Part shown: in pieces, positions 1-8,333 of the stretch
Layout of the letters: each line of letters begins with the position of its first letter
How positions within the stretch are numbered: the stretch's first letter is position 1
Assembly (NCBI GenBank): GCA_036374835.1
Contig: DASUTB010000016.1
Coordinates: 1 to 59,614 of the forward strand
Direction: 5' to 3'
Source: DASUTB01 sp036374835
Lineage (GTDB): Bacteria > Actinomycetota > Actinomycetes > Jiangellales > Jiangellaceae
Length of the DNA stretch: 59,614 nt
Made by a program: the position numbers and the translations under genes
The notes under the pieces: model-generated
Seen by the model: the letters and a program-made list of their open reading frames with translations, nothing else
Databases searched by the model: none
What the model was told of the DNA's origin: nothing

Positions 1-141
1 GCCGGCTCGCTCGATCACTTTGCCCCCGCGGTCGATGCCGGCGCGGACGCCGTCCTGGCCGCCAGCGTCTTCCACTTCGGCGACCTTCGAATCGGCGAGG
101 TCAAGGCCGCTCTCGCGTCGTCCGGCCACCCCGTCCGCTGA
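1..141 (+). CDS. hisF: HisF, imidazole glycerol phosphate synthase cyclase subunit (C-terminal fragment)
   Basis: The window opens inside this gene; only the last 46 codons are present, ending at TGA 139-141. The fragment reads as the end of the HisF (beta/alpha)8 barrel: a GADAVLAASVFHFG segment followed by IGEVKAAL, typical of the last strand-helix unit of HisF. In the family the protein pairs with HisH and converts PRFAR plus ammonia to imidazole glycerol phosphate and AICAR in histidine synthesis. The neighbouring ATPase gene converges on it, with 13 nt between the stops. Identification rests on a short but distinctive tail. Confidence 0.85.
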   Translation, partial: AGSLDHFAPAVDAGADAVLAASVFHFGDLRIGEVKAALASSGHPVR

Positions 142-154
142 CCGGTCCGAGAGA

Positions 155-1618
155 TCACGCCGGCTCGTACATCTCGTCGACACCGACGAGCCGCACGTGA
201 CGGGATCGCGCTTCGGTGCGCAGCTGTTCGTCGAAGCCGGCCCCGCTGTAGCCGATGAGGACCGTGTCCTCGGTGTCGAATCCCTTGGCCGCCAGCAGGT
301 TGCGCGCTCGGCGGAGCCTGCTGAGATGGCGCATGTCCAGCACGTCGCCCCACTTGGCCTCGCCCAGTGCAAGGAGCTTCTTCGGCTGAGCTGGCTGGCT
401 TGGTGCCAGGGCGACCACGTCCACCTGGATCTGAGTTCTGTTGTCCGGATCGGCCACGGTTCCGGCCGATACGCGTCCAGCCGGCGAACCGAACAGCTCA
501 CTCCCGGCGAGCATGGCGTGCTCGCGACACAGCTTCTCGAAGTGCGGGCCCATCACCTGGGATTCGAACCTGGGCTTGGCGTCACTCCATACTCGGCCGG
601 CCTCACCCAGTTCCAGCGATCGCCACTCGGGACGCATGACGGCCTGGTAGAACGCGATAAGCGGCTCGGCGATGAGGTACTGGCTACGACCATCGCGGAA
701 AGCGTCCGGCTCGCGGGCGATGAGGCGGCTGTCCTCGAGGACCGTGAGCGGATGCGAGATGTCGGCCGCCCGCCGACCCAGGTAGTTCGCGATACCACCT
801 CTCGTGGCGTTGCCGGCAGCGATCGCCGCGAGCACCGAGTTGTACAGCGCTGCATCACGTACGTCTGTTTCCTCGGCAAGTAGATAACGCGCCTCTCGGA
901 ACAGCGGCCGGCGTGGGTTGAGCACCGTTCGCTCGACCCACGAGTCGAAGTCGGCCATGCCCGAAGGCGCGTCGTCTCGGACGAACTCACGCCGGTAGGC
1001 GGGCGTACCACCGACCACCGCGTGCAGCATGGCGGCGAGCTTTGGGTCGGTCACGCCCCAGAACTGAGCAGCCAGTCGGTAGTCGAACGGCTGGATTATC
1101 AGTTCAAGTCCGGCGCGGCCACGTAACGGAGCCGTGCCTGCCAGAAGGCTGCCCATCACCGACATCGCCGAGCCGCAGATCAGGACTCGTGCCAGGGACG
1201 TGCGCCCGCCTTGGGCGTGCTGATCAATCGCGCGCTGGAGCAGGGATGGGAGCGCCGGGTTGGCCTTCATCAGGTATGGGAATTCGTCGATGACGACCAA
1301 CGTCGGGCTGTCACCGGCGATACCGAAGACCGCCGCGAGCGCGTCGTACCAATCGGCGAACGAAAGTGGGGCGGGCGCACCGATGCGTCGGGCAACCTCG
1401 GCTCCGAGCATGCGAAGTGATTCCGCCTCGGTTCCCTGCGCCGCCTCGAAGTAGAAACCACCTAATTCGGCGGCAAGTGCACTTAACAAGTAGGTCTTGC
1501 CCTGGCGCCGGCGCCCGCTCACGACGCCTAGCGTGGCACGAGGTTGAGGGTCCGCGGCGAAGTCGACGAGCGCGTCCCAGTCGTCGTCGCGATCGAATAC
1601 ATGAGAAGGCTTTCGCAT
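155..1618 (-). CDS. AAA ATPase with DUF234-type C-terminal nuclease-like domain
   Basis: 487 residues. Walker A is GRRRQGKT at about 35-42 and Walker B is LVVIDEFPY at about 106-114, as in the archaeal-type ATPase/DUF234 family (COG1672). The C-terminal part contains QVDVVAL and then LGEAKWG, the D...ExK pattern of the PD-(D/E)XK-like fold in DUF234 proteins. The cellular role of this family is not established; a DNA- or defence-related function is only a guess. The ATG follows a TATAAT box by 6 nt, so transcription is probably leaderless. The upstream DNA is unusually AT-rich for this window, which hints at horizontal acquisition. Confidence 0.85.
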   Translation of the reverse strand: MRKPSHVFDRDDDWDALVDFAADPQPRATLGVVSGRRRQGKTYLLSALAAELGGFYFEAAQGTEAESLRMLGAEVARRIGAPAPLSFADWYDALAAVFGIAGDSPTLVVIDEFPYLMKANPALPSLLQRAIDQHAQGGRTSLARVLICGSAMSVMGSLLAGTAPLRGRAGLELIIQPFDYRLAAQFWGVTDPKLAAMLHAVVGGTPAYRREFVRDDAPSGMADFDSWVERTVLNPRRPLFREARYLLAEETDVRDAALYNSVLAAIAAGNATRGGIANYLGRRAADISHPLTVLEDSRLIAREPDAFRDGRSQYLIAEPLIAFYQAVMRPEWRSLELGEAGRVWSDAKPRFESQVMGPHFEKLCREHAMLAGSELFGSPAGRVSAGTVADPDNRTQIQVDVVALAPSQPAQPKKLLALGEAKWGDVLDMRHLSRLRRARNLLAAKGFDTEDTVLIGYSGAGFDEQLRTEARSRHVRLVGVDEMYEPA

Positions 1619-1630
1619 GGCTAAATTATA
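1619..1630 (-). promoter_or_regulatory. Predicted leaderless -10 promoter of the AAA ATPase
   Basis: Read on the minus strand, TATAAT (1630-1625) is followed by 6 nt and the ATG at 1618. It is the best consensus -10 box in the window and lies in an AT-rich patch. Confidence 0.55.
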
Positions 1631-1651
1631 GAACTGTACTTCCCAGGAGTA

Positions 1652-1666
1652 TAGTTCATGGAACTA
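1652..1666. promoter_or_regulatory. Palindromic operator-like site TAGTTC-ATG-GAACTA
   Basis: A perfect 6-bp inverted repeat with a 3-nt centre lies between the ATPase promoter and the sigma factor gene. A related half-site, TAGAAC, lies at 1629-1634 and overlaps the ATPase -10 box. It looks like the site of a dimeric repressor, but no regulator can be named. Confidence 0.35.
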
Positions 1667-1766
1667 CATACCTAGATATTGCCTGGCGCATGATGTGCTC
1701 TGGACACAACCGTTGGCCATCGCCGACGCGTCTGCACAATGGGAGGCTGCCGACAAAGGGACCTAC

Positions 1767-2285
1767 ATGCATGATGATCAGCGGCGTGAGTTCGCCGAGC
1801 TTGCCAGTACTGAGCTCCCGGGTCTGCGTCGTTTCGCCTATGCCCTGGTCGGCGATTGGCATCGTGCGGACGACGTAGTTCAAACGGCATTGGAACGTAT
1901 GTACGTGAAATGGCCGCGGCTGCGCGATGTCGCCGACCCAGGCGCATACCTTCGGACGGTCGCGGCCAGGTGCGCGGCCAGCGAGTCGCGGCGGTCGTGG
2001 TTCCGCCGTGAGCGGATTGTGGCAGTGATGCCGGACCAGGCGATCTCGGACGGTGCGGCGCAGGCGGCAGATCGACTTGACTTGGTACAAGCCCTTGCCG
2101 GGCTGAGCGTGAAGCAGCGAGCCATCGTCGTCCTCAGATTCGTGGAGGATCGTTCGGTGGCTGACGTGGCGTACATCCTCGGCATCGCGCCGGGCACGGT
2201 CAAACGGCAGAGCCACGACGCGCTTGAGACGCTGCGGCAGCGGCTTGTAACCGACGAACAGCGGCCTATGCGGGAGGAGTTGTGA
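1767..2285 (+). CDS. SigE-family ECF RNA polymerase sigma factor
   Basis: 172 residues from ATG 1767, which has AAAGGG about 8 nt upstream. Region 2 is visible as FAYALVGDWHRADDVVQ with ALERMYVKW. Region 4 is LSVKQRAIVVLRFVED through ADVAYILGIAPGTVKR, a helix-turn-helix for the -35 element. Length and spacing fit the small actinobacterial SigE-type ECF group. The next gene starts 1 nt after the stop and encodes a one-pass membrane protein, the usual layout for a sigma factor and its membrane-bound antagonist. Target genes are not evident. Confidence 0.9.
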   Translation: MHDDQRREFAELASTELPGLRRFAYALVGDWHRADDVVQTALERMYVKWPRLRDVADPGAYLRTVAARCAASESRRSWFRRERIVAVMPDQAISDGAAQAADRLDLVQALAGLSVKQRAIVVLRFVEDRSVADVAYILGIAPGTVKRQSHDALETLRQRLVTDEQRPMREEL

Positions 2286-2286
2286 C

Positions 2287-3300
2287 ATGTCCGATGTGAT
2301 CGACGCCCTGAAGGCTGCGCACCGGAACGCCATACCACCCACGCCGTTCGACCTAGACGACTCGATCCGGCGCGGTCAACGACGTCTGCGGCGTCGTCGA
2401 ATCACGAACGTGGGGCTTGGAGTTGCGGCGGCGGCCGGGGTCGTCGCTGCGGCGCTGTTGCTTCCGGAATCTACGAACGGCCCGGACCCGGTCGACGAGG
2501 CGACGTTCGCGATTCTCGACGAGCCGCAACGGGAAGTCGACGAGTTGCCGCCGACCGTACGCCAGGAGATGAGTCGGATCGACTTGTCGAGTACCAGGTT
2601 GATCGGCGAGTATGACGACCTCAGCTACTGGCTGGCCACGAGCGAAGAGGGCGATACATGCGTTGTTGCCGCTGAGAACGAGACGTGGCTCAGTACCAGC
2701 TGTGGCCGCGGCCCGTGGCTTGGAATAGGCAATAGAACGACCGACGACGAGATCGTGACCGCCCTCGCCTTTGCCGACAACCTGCATCTCGGGATCACCC
2801 AGCACGCCGGATTTACCGTCATCTCGGACAACCTGGCTATCAGCACGATGTCCGAAAATGAGCGCGCGGAGCTGACCGAAGTGCTCGAGAGTTCCTCTGA
2901 ATACTTCACAGTATTCGCGGAGCCGCAGCGCCCATCAGATCGACTGCCCGAGGCGCAGAACCGATCCGACTGGCCATTCCAGGAAGCTGCGACGCGTTAC
3001 GTCGGGGAATACCGCGACGTACGGTACTGGATGGGGGCGCTGCAGAACGACCCGCCCGAGGATTATGAGCAGATCTGCCTGATCGGTGTTGCCGCCGGCG
3101 GGGAGTGGCGCGGCACTTCGTGCTCAGACCCGCTCAACGTCTCGGGCGAAGCGCCGCGCTGGCCGCTCGAGCACACTGATCCGGAAGAATTGATCACAGT
3201 TGCGCTGGTACCGGATGATTATGAGCTGACCGACGAGCAGTCCAGCACGTTGGAGCAAGTCGCGCCGAACCTCTACCGCGACGCGACGCCGACTGACTAA
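2287..3300 (+). CDS. Single-pass membrane protein, probable sigma-factor partner
   Basis: 337 residues. An Arg-rich cytoplasmic segment (RRGQRRLRRRRI, about 29-40) precedes one membrane helix at about 42-60, followed by a long external domain. I recognise no enzyme motif and no zinc-binding anti-sigma HxxxCxxC motif. The external part holds two similar copies around the pattern IGEYDDLSYW and VGEYRDVRYW, suggesting an internal duplication. Immediate coupling to the sigma gene suggests it anchors or inhibits that sigma factor; this is inference from position. Its stop overlaps the convergent nadA end by 3 nt. Confidence 0.7.
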   Translation: MSDVIDALKAAHRNAIPPTPFDLDDSIRRGQRRLRRRRITNVGLGVAAAAGVVAAALLLPESTNGPDPVDEATFAILDEPQREVDELPPTVRQEMSRIDLSSTRLIGEYDDLSYWLATSEEGDTCVVAAENETWLSTSCGRGPWLGIGNRTTDDEIVTALAFADNLHLGITQHAGFTVISDNLAISTMSENERAELTEVLESSSEYFTVFAEPQRPSDRLPEAQNRSDWPFQEAATRYVGEYRDVRYWMGALQNDPPEDYEQICLIGVAAGGEWRGTSCSDPLNVSGEAPRWPLEHTDPEELITVALVPDDYELTDEQSSTLEQVAPNLYRDATPTD

Positions 3301-4484
3301 TCGCGGGCGGCCTCGGCTGACGGCAGGGCGAGCATGCGGTCGAGGGCGACCCGGGCCCAGTGGGCGGTGTCGTCGTCGACCTCGATGCGGTTGACCACAC
3401 GCCCCTCGACGAGGTTCTCGAGCGCCCAGACGAGGTGGGGCAGGTCGATGCGGTTCATCGTCGAGCAGAAGCAGACGGTCTTGTCGAGGAAGACGACGGT
3501 CTTGTCCGGGTGCTGCTGCGCGAGGCGCTTGACCAGGTTCAACTCGGTGCCGATGGCCCACGCCGAGCCGGCCGGGGCGGCGTCGAGCGTCCTGATGATG
3601 TACTCGGTCGAGCCGACGTAGTCCGCGGCGGTGACGACCTCGTGCTTGCACTCCGGGTGGACGAGCACGTTGACCTCCGGGATGCGGGCCCGGACATCGG
3701 CGACCGACTCGGCGGAGAACCGGCCGTGCACCGAGCAGTGGCCCTTCCACAGCAGCATCTTCGCCGCGCGCAGCTCGTCGTCCGTCACACCGAAGTCCTT
3801 GGCGTGCGGGTCGATGACCACGCAGTCGTCCAGCGACATGCCCATATCCAGGACGGCGGTGTTGCGGCCGAGGTGCTGGTCGGGGAAGAACAGCACCTTC
3901 TCGCCCTGCTCGAACGCCCATTCCAGCGACCGCTTGGCGTTGCTGGACGTGCAGACCGCGCCCCCGTTGCGGCCGCAGAACGCTTTGATGTCGGCCGAGG
4001 AGTTCATGTATGTGATCGGGACTGTGACATTTGCCACACCGGCATCGGCGAGCCGATCCCATGCGTCCTCGACCTGCACGAGCCGGGCCATGTCGGCCAT
4101 CGAGCATCCTGCGGCCATGTCCGGCAGCACCACCTGCTGCGAGTCCGCGGTGAGGATGTCCGCCGACTCGGCCATGAAATGCACGCCGCAGAACACGATG
4201 TACTCGGCTTCGGGACGGGCGGCCGCGTCGCGGGCCAGCTTGAACGAGTCGCCCGTGACGTCGGCGAACTGGATGACCTCGTCCCGCTGGTAGTGGTGGC
4301 CCAGGATGAAGGCCTTGTCGCCGAGCGCTTCGCGGGCGCGGCGGGCCCGATCGACCAGGTCGGGATCGCTGGCCGCAGGCAGGTCGCCCGGACACTCCAC
4401 ACCACGCTCGCTGGCCGGATCGGCGGATCGGCCGAGCAGGAGCAGCGGCAGCGGGGTTGCGGGCTGCGGCTCAGTGATCGTCAT
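3297..4484 (-). CDS. nadA: Quinolinate synthase NadA
   Basis: 395 residues from ATG 4484, chosen because GGGAGG lies about 8 nt upstream. NadA condenses iminoaspartate with dihydroxyacetone phosphate to quinolinate in NAD synthesis, using a [4Fe-4S] cluster. Cysteines in CGVHFMAE, HPECKHEV and CFCSTMNR contexts fit the cluster and family motifs, as does GHHYQRDE near residue 60. nadB and nadC, commonly adjacent in actinobacteria, are not within this window; the gene stands alone between a sigma-factor operon and a divergent small membrane protein. Confidence 0.96.
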   Translation of the reverse strand: MTITEPQPATPLPLLLLGRSADPASERGVECPGDLPAASDPDLVDRARRAREALGDKAFILGHHYQRDEVIQFADVTGDSFKLARDAAARPEAEYIVFCGVHFMAESADILTADSQQVVLPDMAAGCSMADMARLVQVEDAWDRLADAGVANVTVPITYMNSSADIKAFCGRNGGAVCTSSNAKRSLEWAFEQGEKVLFFPDQHLGRNTAVLDMGMSLDDCVVIDPHAKDFGVTDDELRAAKMLLWKGHCSVHGRFSAESVADVRARIPEVNVLVHPECKHEVVTAADYVGSTEYIIRTLDAAPAGSAWAIGTELNLVKRLAQQHPDKTVVFLDKTVCFCSTMNRIDLPHLVWALENLVEGRVVNRIEVDDDTAHWARVALDRMLALPSAEAARD

Positions 4485-4563
4485 TTCGCATGCCTCCCGG
4501 ACGTGGTTTCCGGCACAATGATCCCACACCGTAGAACCGCTTCAGCAGTGGCAGACTTCCCAT

Positions 4564-4833
4564 ATGGGGACGCTGCTTGGTTTTGCCTTCGCCGTTGTCG
4601 TGATCGTCGCGGCGTTCGTGGTGTCGTCCGCCTCACGCCGAGCCGAGCGTGCCGAAGAGCGTGCGGACGTCCTCGCGGCTCGCAACATCGCGCTCGAGCG
4701 CGCAGTCGCCGTTGCGCAACAGACTCTGCGGTCGTTGTCCAATGACACCCGGATCGACTCGGGCATGGCGGTCGAGATCGACACCGCACTGGCGGACGTG
4801 CGACGGGCGGCACAAGGTGACGCTCTGGAGTGA
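4564..4833 (+). CDS. Small membrane protein with coiled coil
   Basis: 89 residues. An N-terminal membrane helix (about 3-22) is followed by an Ala/Arg/Glu-rich heptad-like helix (about 25-60). No family recognised. A CAGACT -10-like box lies 6 nt before the ATG, so it may be leaderless. Divergent from nadA. Codon use is similar to its neighbours, so I consider it real. Confidence 0.6.
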   Translation: MGTLLGFAFAVVVIVAAFVVSSASRRAERAEERADVLAARNIALERAVAVAQQTLRSLSNDTRIDSGMAVEIDTALADVRRAAQGDALE

Positions 4834-4905
4834 GCGGGGCGGGTCGCGTCGTGGCGTCGACGCGAAAGCCTGGCCGCCGGCTTGAACGTGACGTATGGTG
4901 CCCGA

Positions 4906-5289
4906 GTGAGCAATGCGGGGCACGAATTCGATCCCTACGCGCGTCCGGCGAACTCGTCGGGAGACTCCTCAACGGAGCCGACCAGCGGCCACACACCGCC
5001 GCACTGGTCCGCCGGCCCTGCCGGCTGGCCATCGGCCGAGCCGCCCAAAGGTCTAGCGGTCGCGAGCCTGGTATGTGGGATCAGCGGGATCCTCTTGTCC
5101 TGGTTCCTGCTCGGCATTCCCAGCATTCTCGCGGTGATCTTCGGCCATATCGCGCTGTCGAGGGCCAAGCAGGGCACCGGGAGCGGACGCGAACTCGCGA
5201 TCGCCGGTTTGATCACTGGTTATGTGATCATCGGGATCTTTGCGTTGTTCCTGTTCCTCGGGTTCGCGATGTTCATGGCGGTCGGTTAG
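4906..5289 (+). CDS. DUF4190 domain membrane protein
   Basis: 127 residues from GTG 4906. A Pro/Ser-rich N-terminus precedes two membrane helices: ASLVCGISGILLSWFLLG, then a GHIALSRAKQG loop, then IAGLITGYVIIG. The loop with ALS(R)AK is the hallmark of DUF4190 proteins, whose function is unknown. TATGGT at 4894-4899 lies 6 nt before the GTG, fitting the leaderless pattern of this genome; an in-frame TTG at 4882 is a weaker alternative. Confidence 0.8.
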   Translation: MSNAGHEFDPYARPANSSGDSSTEPTSGHTPPHWSAGPAGWPSAEPPKGLAVASLVCGISGILLSWFLLGIPSILAVIFGHIALSRAKQGTGSGRELAIAGLITGYVIIGIFALFLFLGFAMFMAVG

Positions 5290-5407
5290 CGCTCAGCGCA
5301 TCGAACGGTCCGGCGGGCCTCGCGGTGGTCGCGGGCAGTGCGGTTGTGGGCTCCAGCCGTCGCCGCCCGGCCGCGAGAGTGCGTGGACCCGTGTCGGGTG
5401 TGGCAAG

Positions 5408-6256
5408 TCAGCCGAACGGAACCGACGGGATGTAGGGGACCGGCGGGCGCATATGCCGCAGTGCGAGGTAGGCGTCCTGCTGCACTTCGAGTCCGGCCGC
5501 CAGACCCACGTCGAGCGCCCAATCCTGATCGGCGGTGAGTGTGCGGATCACCGCCTCATCTCCGGCGTGGCGCAGTGCCGACCATAGGAGACGCTGCGCG
5601 ATATTCCGGCTGGTGGCGGCCAGCAAGGTGATCCGCGGCCCGTCGACGTACACGTACCCACTGCCGGTCAGCCGGTCGCAGACGAGCAGCTGCGCATACT
5701 TGCCGAGCAGAAGATGATCTGGCCGGTGGGTTGCGCCGCGGACGCGGCGATCTACCGAGTCGACGAGGTCGAGGTCTCCGTCCGATCCGAACCGGACACC
5801 GTCGACGATCGGGATCGCGTCCCTGCTCACGGTGCCGCGCAACTGCATGGTCGGGCTGATCGTGAACCCAGCCCGCCGGTATCGGCGCACGGCGCGCGGG
5901 TCGGGTGTGCTGCAGATCAAACCCCGAAGGCAGCCGGCGCCGTACTCCAGCGCCGCGCCGAGCAGCGCCACGCCCATCCCGCGGCCCTGGATCTCCGGGT
6001 CGACCGCATATGTCGACAGCACCCACAGCATGTCGCGTCGCAGCGCCACCGCGACGCCGATCAGGTCGCCGCCGTCCTGAGCGACCCAGCAGCCTGCCGG
6101 GTCGGTGTCGATCAGATGGTGCAGGCGTGTCGTCCAGCGATCCAGCTGTTCGGGGTTCCGGCGTGCCGGCGCGCCCGGGATGGCTCCCGCGTACGCCCGC
6201 GCGGTGAGCCGCTCGGCGGGTTCGACGTCCTCCGCACGCATGGGCCGGATCCGCAT
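5408..6256 (-). CDS. GNAT-family N-acetyltransferase
   Basis: 282 residues. The N-terminal GNAT fold starts MRIRPMRAEDVE and contains VDPEIQGRGMGVALL, the acetyl-CoA pyrophosphate loop (Q/RxxGxG/A). The second half (about 150-282) may be a second, degenerate GNAT-like fold. Substrate cannot be told. ATG 6256 is chosen by family start; an in-frame GTG at 6265 with AGGAAGG 12 nt upstream is possible. Divergent from the glycerate kinase gene. Confidence 0.85.
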   Translation of the reverse strand: MRIRPMRAEDVEPAERLTARAYAGAIPGAPARRNPEQLDRWTTRLHHLIDTDPAGCWVAQDGGDLIGVAVALRRDMLWVLSTYAVDPEIQGRGMGVALLGAALEYGAGCLRGLICSTPDPRAVRRYRRAGFTISPTMQLRGTVSRDAIPIVDGVRFGSDGDLDLVDSVDRRVRGATHRPDHLLLGKYAQLLVCDRLTGSGYVYVDGPRITLLAATSRNIAQRLLWSALRHAGDEAVIRTLTADQDWALDVGLAAGLEVQQDAYLALRHMRPPVPYIPSVPFG

Positions 6257-6367
6257 AGGTGCCACTCTGTCATTCAACCTTCCTGAGCCGCACCGGAGAT
6301 TTCGCCTGCGGGCTTGGCCGGAGCCGCGGTGAACCGGGTCGGCGCCGGTACGGCAGACTCGTGCACC

Positions 6368-7480
6368 ATGCGGGTAGTGGTGGCGCCGGACAAGTTCGCG
6401 GGCACGTTGACGGCGGTCGAAGCGGCGGCCGCGATCGCGTCGGGCTGGCGGTCGGTGGCGCCGGACGACGAGATCGTCACGATTCCGGCAGCCGACGGGG
6501 GACCGGGGTTCGTCGACGTCCTGCACGCTTCCTTGGGTGGCGAGCTGCTGGCCGTCACCGTGCGCGGTCCGCTGGAGGCGCGGGTTCCTGCCACGGTGCT
6601 GCTGGGCGAGGAGACCGCGTACATCGAGTCCGCCCAGGCCAACGGGCTGCATCTGCTGCCGCAGGAAGAAGGTGAACCCGTTGCCGGGTTCGCTGAGCAG
6701 GCGTCCACCTATGGCGTGGGGGAGTTGATCGCAGCCGCGATCGACGCGGGTGCGCGCCGTGTCGTCGTCGGTCTCGGCGGCAGCGGAACCAACGACGCGG
6801 GCGCCGGCATGCTGGCCGCTCTCGGCGCGACCAGCCAGCCCGAAGGGGCTCTTACCGCCGGCGTGGCCGGCCTTGCCGAGCTGGGATCGGTGGACGTCGA
6901 GCCGGCAAGGGCGCGAGTTCGCCGAACCGAGCTGGTCGCCGCATGCGACGTGGACAATCCGTTGCTCGGCCTGCGCGGTGCCACGAACGTGTTCGGCCCG
7001 CAGAAGGGCATCGCGGCGGACCGGCTGATCGAGGTGGACGGCGCGTTGACCCGGTTCGCCCATCTGGCGGGGCACGATGCGGCCGAAGCCAAGGGTGCCG
7101 GTGCCGCCGGCGGGCTCGGCTACGGCCTGCTGCTGCTCGGTGCGCTCCGCGAGCCCGGCTTCGGGACGGTGGCCGCCGCGTCGGGACTGGCCGATGCGGT
7201 CGCAACCGCCGACGTGGTCGTCACCGGCGAAGGCAGGCTCGATTGGCAGTCGCTCGGTGGAAAGGTCATCTCCGGTCTCGCCGAGTTGGCCGGCGCGGCG
7301 ACGCGTCCGTGCATCGCGGTTGCCGGCGATGTTCAGGTCGGCACCCGCGAGCTGCGGGCCAACGGGGTGGAAGCCGCATACTCCCTGGTCGAGATGGTCG
7401 GAAAGGATGCTGCGTTGAACGCGCCGGCCGAGAGCCTCATCGCGGCGGCCGCGCGTGTGGCTAAGACCTGGAGCCGTTGA
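6368..7480 (+). CDS. Glycerate kinase (type 1 family)
   Basis: 370 residues from ATG 6368, starting MRVVVAPDKFAGTLTA. PDKFKGTLTA-like starts, a DGGPGFVD segment and the glycine-rich GLGGSGTNDAGAGML (about 138-152) are the signature of the GK1 glycerate kinase family, which phosphorylates D-glycerate with ATP. The VVTGEGRLDWQSLGGK segment near residue 285 is also typical. The usual DGGEGT motif reads DGGPGF here, a visible deviation. The gene stands alone, so the source of glycerate is not indicated. CAGACT 8 nt upstream could be a leaderless -10 box. Confidence 0.9.
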   Translation: MRVVVAPDKFAGTLTAVEAAAAIASGWRSVAPDDEIVTIPAADGGPGFVDVLHASLGGELLAVTVRGPLEARVPATVLLGEETAYIESAQANGLHLLPQEEGEPVAGFAEQASTYGVGELIAAAIDAGARRVVVGLGGSGTNDAGAGMLAALGATSQPEGALTAGVAGLAELGSVDVEPARARVRRTELVAACDVDNPLLGLRGATNVFGPQKGIAADRLIEVDGALTRFAHLAGHDAAEAKGAGAAGGLGYGLLLLGALREPGFGTVAAASGLADAVATADVVVTGEGRLDWQSLGGKVISGLAELAGAATRPCIAVAGDVQVGTRELRANGVEAAYSLVEMVGKDAALNAPAESLIAAAARVAKTWSR

Positions 7481-7555
7481 TGTGCAACCATGGGAATGGT
7501 GAAGCACAGACGTGCGTTCACATTGAGAACCGAACCCGACGATGGTGGGAGCGAC

Positions 7556-7915
7556 ATGACTGTTTCGGACCAGGCGCAGGAGACTCAGGCGTCGACCGTC
7601 GTGCTGACCGACGGTGCGGCGGCCAAGGTCAAGGCGCTGCTGGACCAGGAAGGTCGTGACGACCTCGCGCTGCGGATCGCTGTCCAGCCCGGTGGGTGCT
7701 CTGGCCTGCGGTATCAGCTCTTCTTCGACGAGCGGCAGCTCGATGGCGATATCGTGAACGACTTCGGCGGAGTGAACGTCGTCGTCGACCGGATGAGCGC
7801 GCCGTACCTGGGCAACGCCACGATCGACTTCGTGGACACGATCGAGCGTCAGGGCTTCACGATCGACAACCCGAACGCGTCGGGTTCCTGCGCCTGCGGC
7901 GACTCCTTCCACTGA
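7556..7915 (+). CDS. erpA: Iron-sulfur cluster insertion protein, HesB/IscA type
   Basis: 119 residues from ATG 7556, with GGTGGGAG just upstream. The three cluster-binding cysteines of A-type carriers are present: one in PGGCSGLRY and two in the C-terminal SCACGDSF. It would pass [4Fe-4S] or [2Fe-2S] clusters to apoproteins. The convergent genes downstream encode a TusA-like protein and a cysteine desulfurase, so sulfur and cluster handling genes sit together. Its 3' end carries one copy of the 58-nt gene-end repeat. Confidence 0.92.
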   Translation: MTVSDQAQETQASTVVLTDGAAAKVKALLDQEGRDDLALRIAVQPGGCSGLRYQLFFDERQLDGDIVNDFGGVNVVVDRMSAPYLGNATIDFVDTIERQGFTIDNPNASGSCACGDSFH

Positions 7916-7924
7916 TTCTCTCCA

Positions 7925-7982
7925 GAATGACCACGTAAAGCTGGGAATTCCCAGCCAAACGTGGCATGCAGACCGAGTAAGG
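7925..7982 (+). repeat. 58-nt gene-end repeat, unit 1 (after erpA)
   Basis: Starts GAATGACCACGTAAAGC, 9 nt after the erpA stop and in the same direction. Contains the perfect 16-nt palindrome GCTGGGAATTCCCAGC, then CCAAACG, TGCAG and a GTAAGG end. It faces unit 2, which belongs to the convergent gene. Confidence 0.9.
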
Positions 7983-8024
7983 CACGGACAGGCGCAGCAT
8001 CGGCTCTTTGCTTGGCCTTTCGTG

Positions 8025-8082
8025 CTTTGCGTTCTTTACCGGCCGCGTTTAGCTGGGAAGTGCCGGCGTTACGTGATCATTC
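8025..8082 (-). repeat. 58-nt gene-end repeat, unit 2 (end of the tusA-like gene)
   Basis: On the minus strand it starts GAATGATCACGTAACGC, and the TGA stop of the tusA-like gene (8083-8081) runs into its first bases. It carries TTCCCAGC and ends GCAAAG at position 58. Units 1 and 2 converge head to head, one per gene. Confidence 0.9.
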
Positions 8083-8317
8083 AGGTATGGCGGCGGACAA
8101 GGTAGGACGGTGCGCCGTCCACGTCGTCGCCTCGGCCCTCATACGTGTGCGACCGTAGCCGGCACCACGCGGGGACGTCCGCCGCCGCGGCCGGATCGTC
8201 CGCGACAACCGCGATTAGCCCGCCAGGCGGAACGTCCTCGATCCGCCGCGCCAGCTCGATGATCGGCTGCGGGCAGAGTAGCCCGCGGCAATCAAGAAGA
8301 ATGCCGGGTTGGTCCAA
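8081..8317 (-). CDS. TusA/SirA-like sulfurtransferase
   Basis: 78 residues, the normal size for the TusA family. The conserved CPxP motif is present in DCRGLLCPQPIIELAR (about 9-24), where the Cys carries persulfide sulfur. In the family this sulfur is accepted from a cysteine desulfurase and delivered to tRNA thiolation or cofactor synthesis. The cysteine desulfurase gene lies just upstream on the same strand, separated by a large inverted repeat. The stop codon overlaps a 58-nt repeat unit. Confidence 0.88.
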   Translation of the reverse strand: MDQPGILLDCRGLLCPQPIIELARRIEDVPPGGLIAVVADDPAAAADVPAWCRLRSHTYEGRGDDVDGAPSYLVRRHT

Positions 8318-8333
8318 GGTCTGCTCCGATGTG

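Noticed and set aside
5408..7912. 834-aa minus-strand open frame
   Set aside because: Only its last third (the GNAT gene) is real; the rest is antisense to the glycerate kinase and erpA, which have clear family motifs.
7925..8082. One 158-bp MITE with 30-bp terminal repeats
   Set aside because: The interior matches two separate 58-nt units, each tied to its own gene, and most other copies are single-ended.
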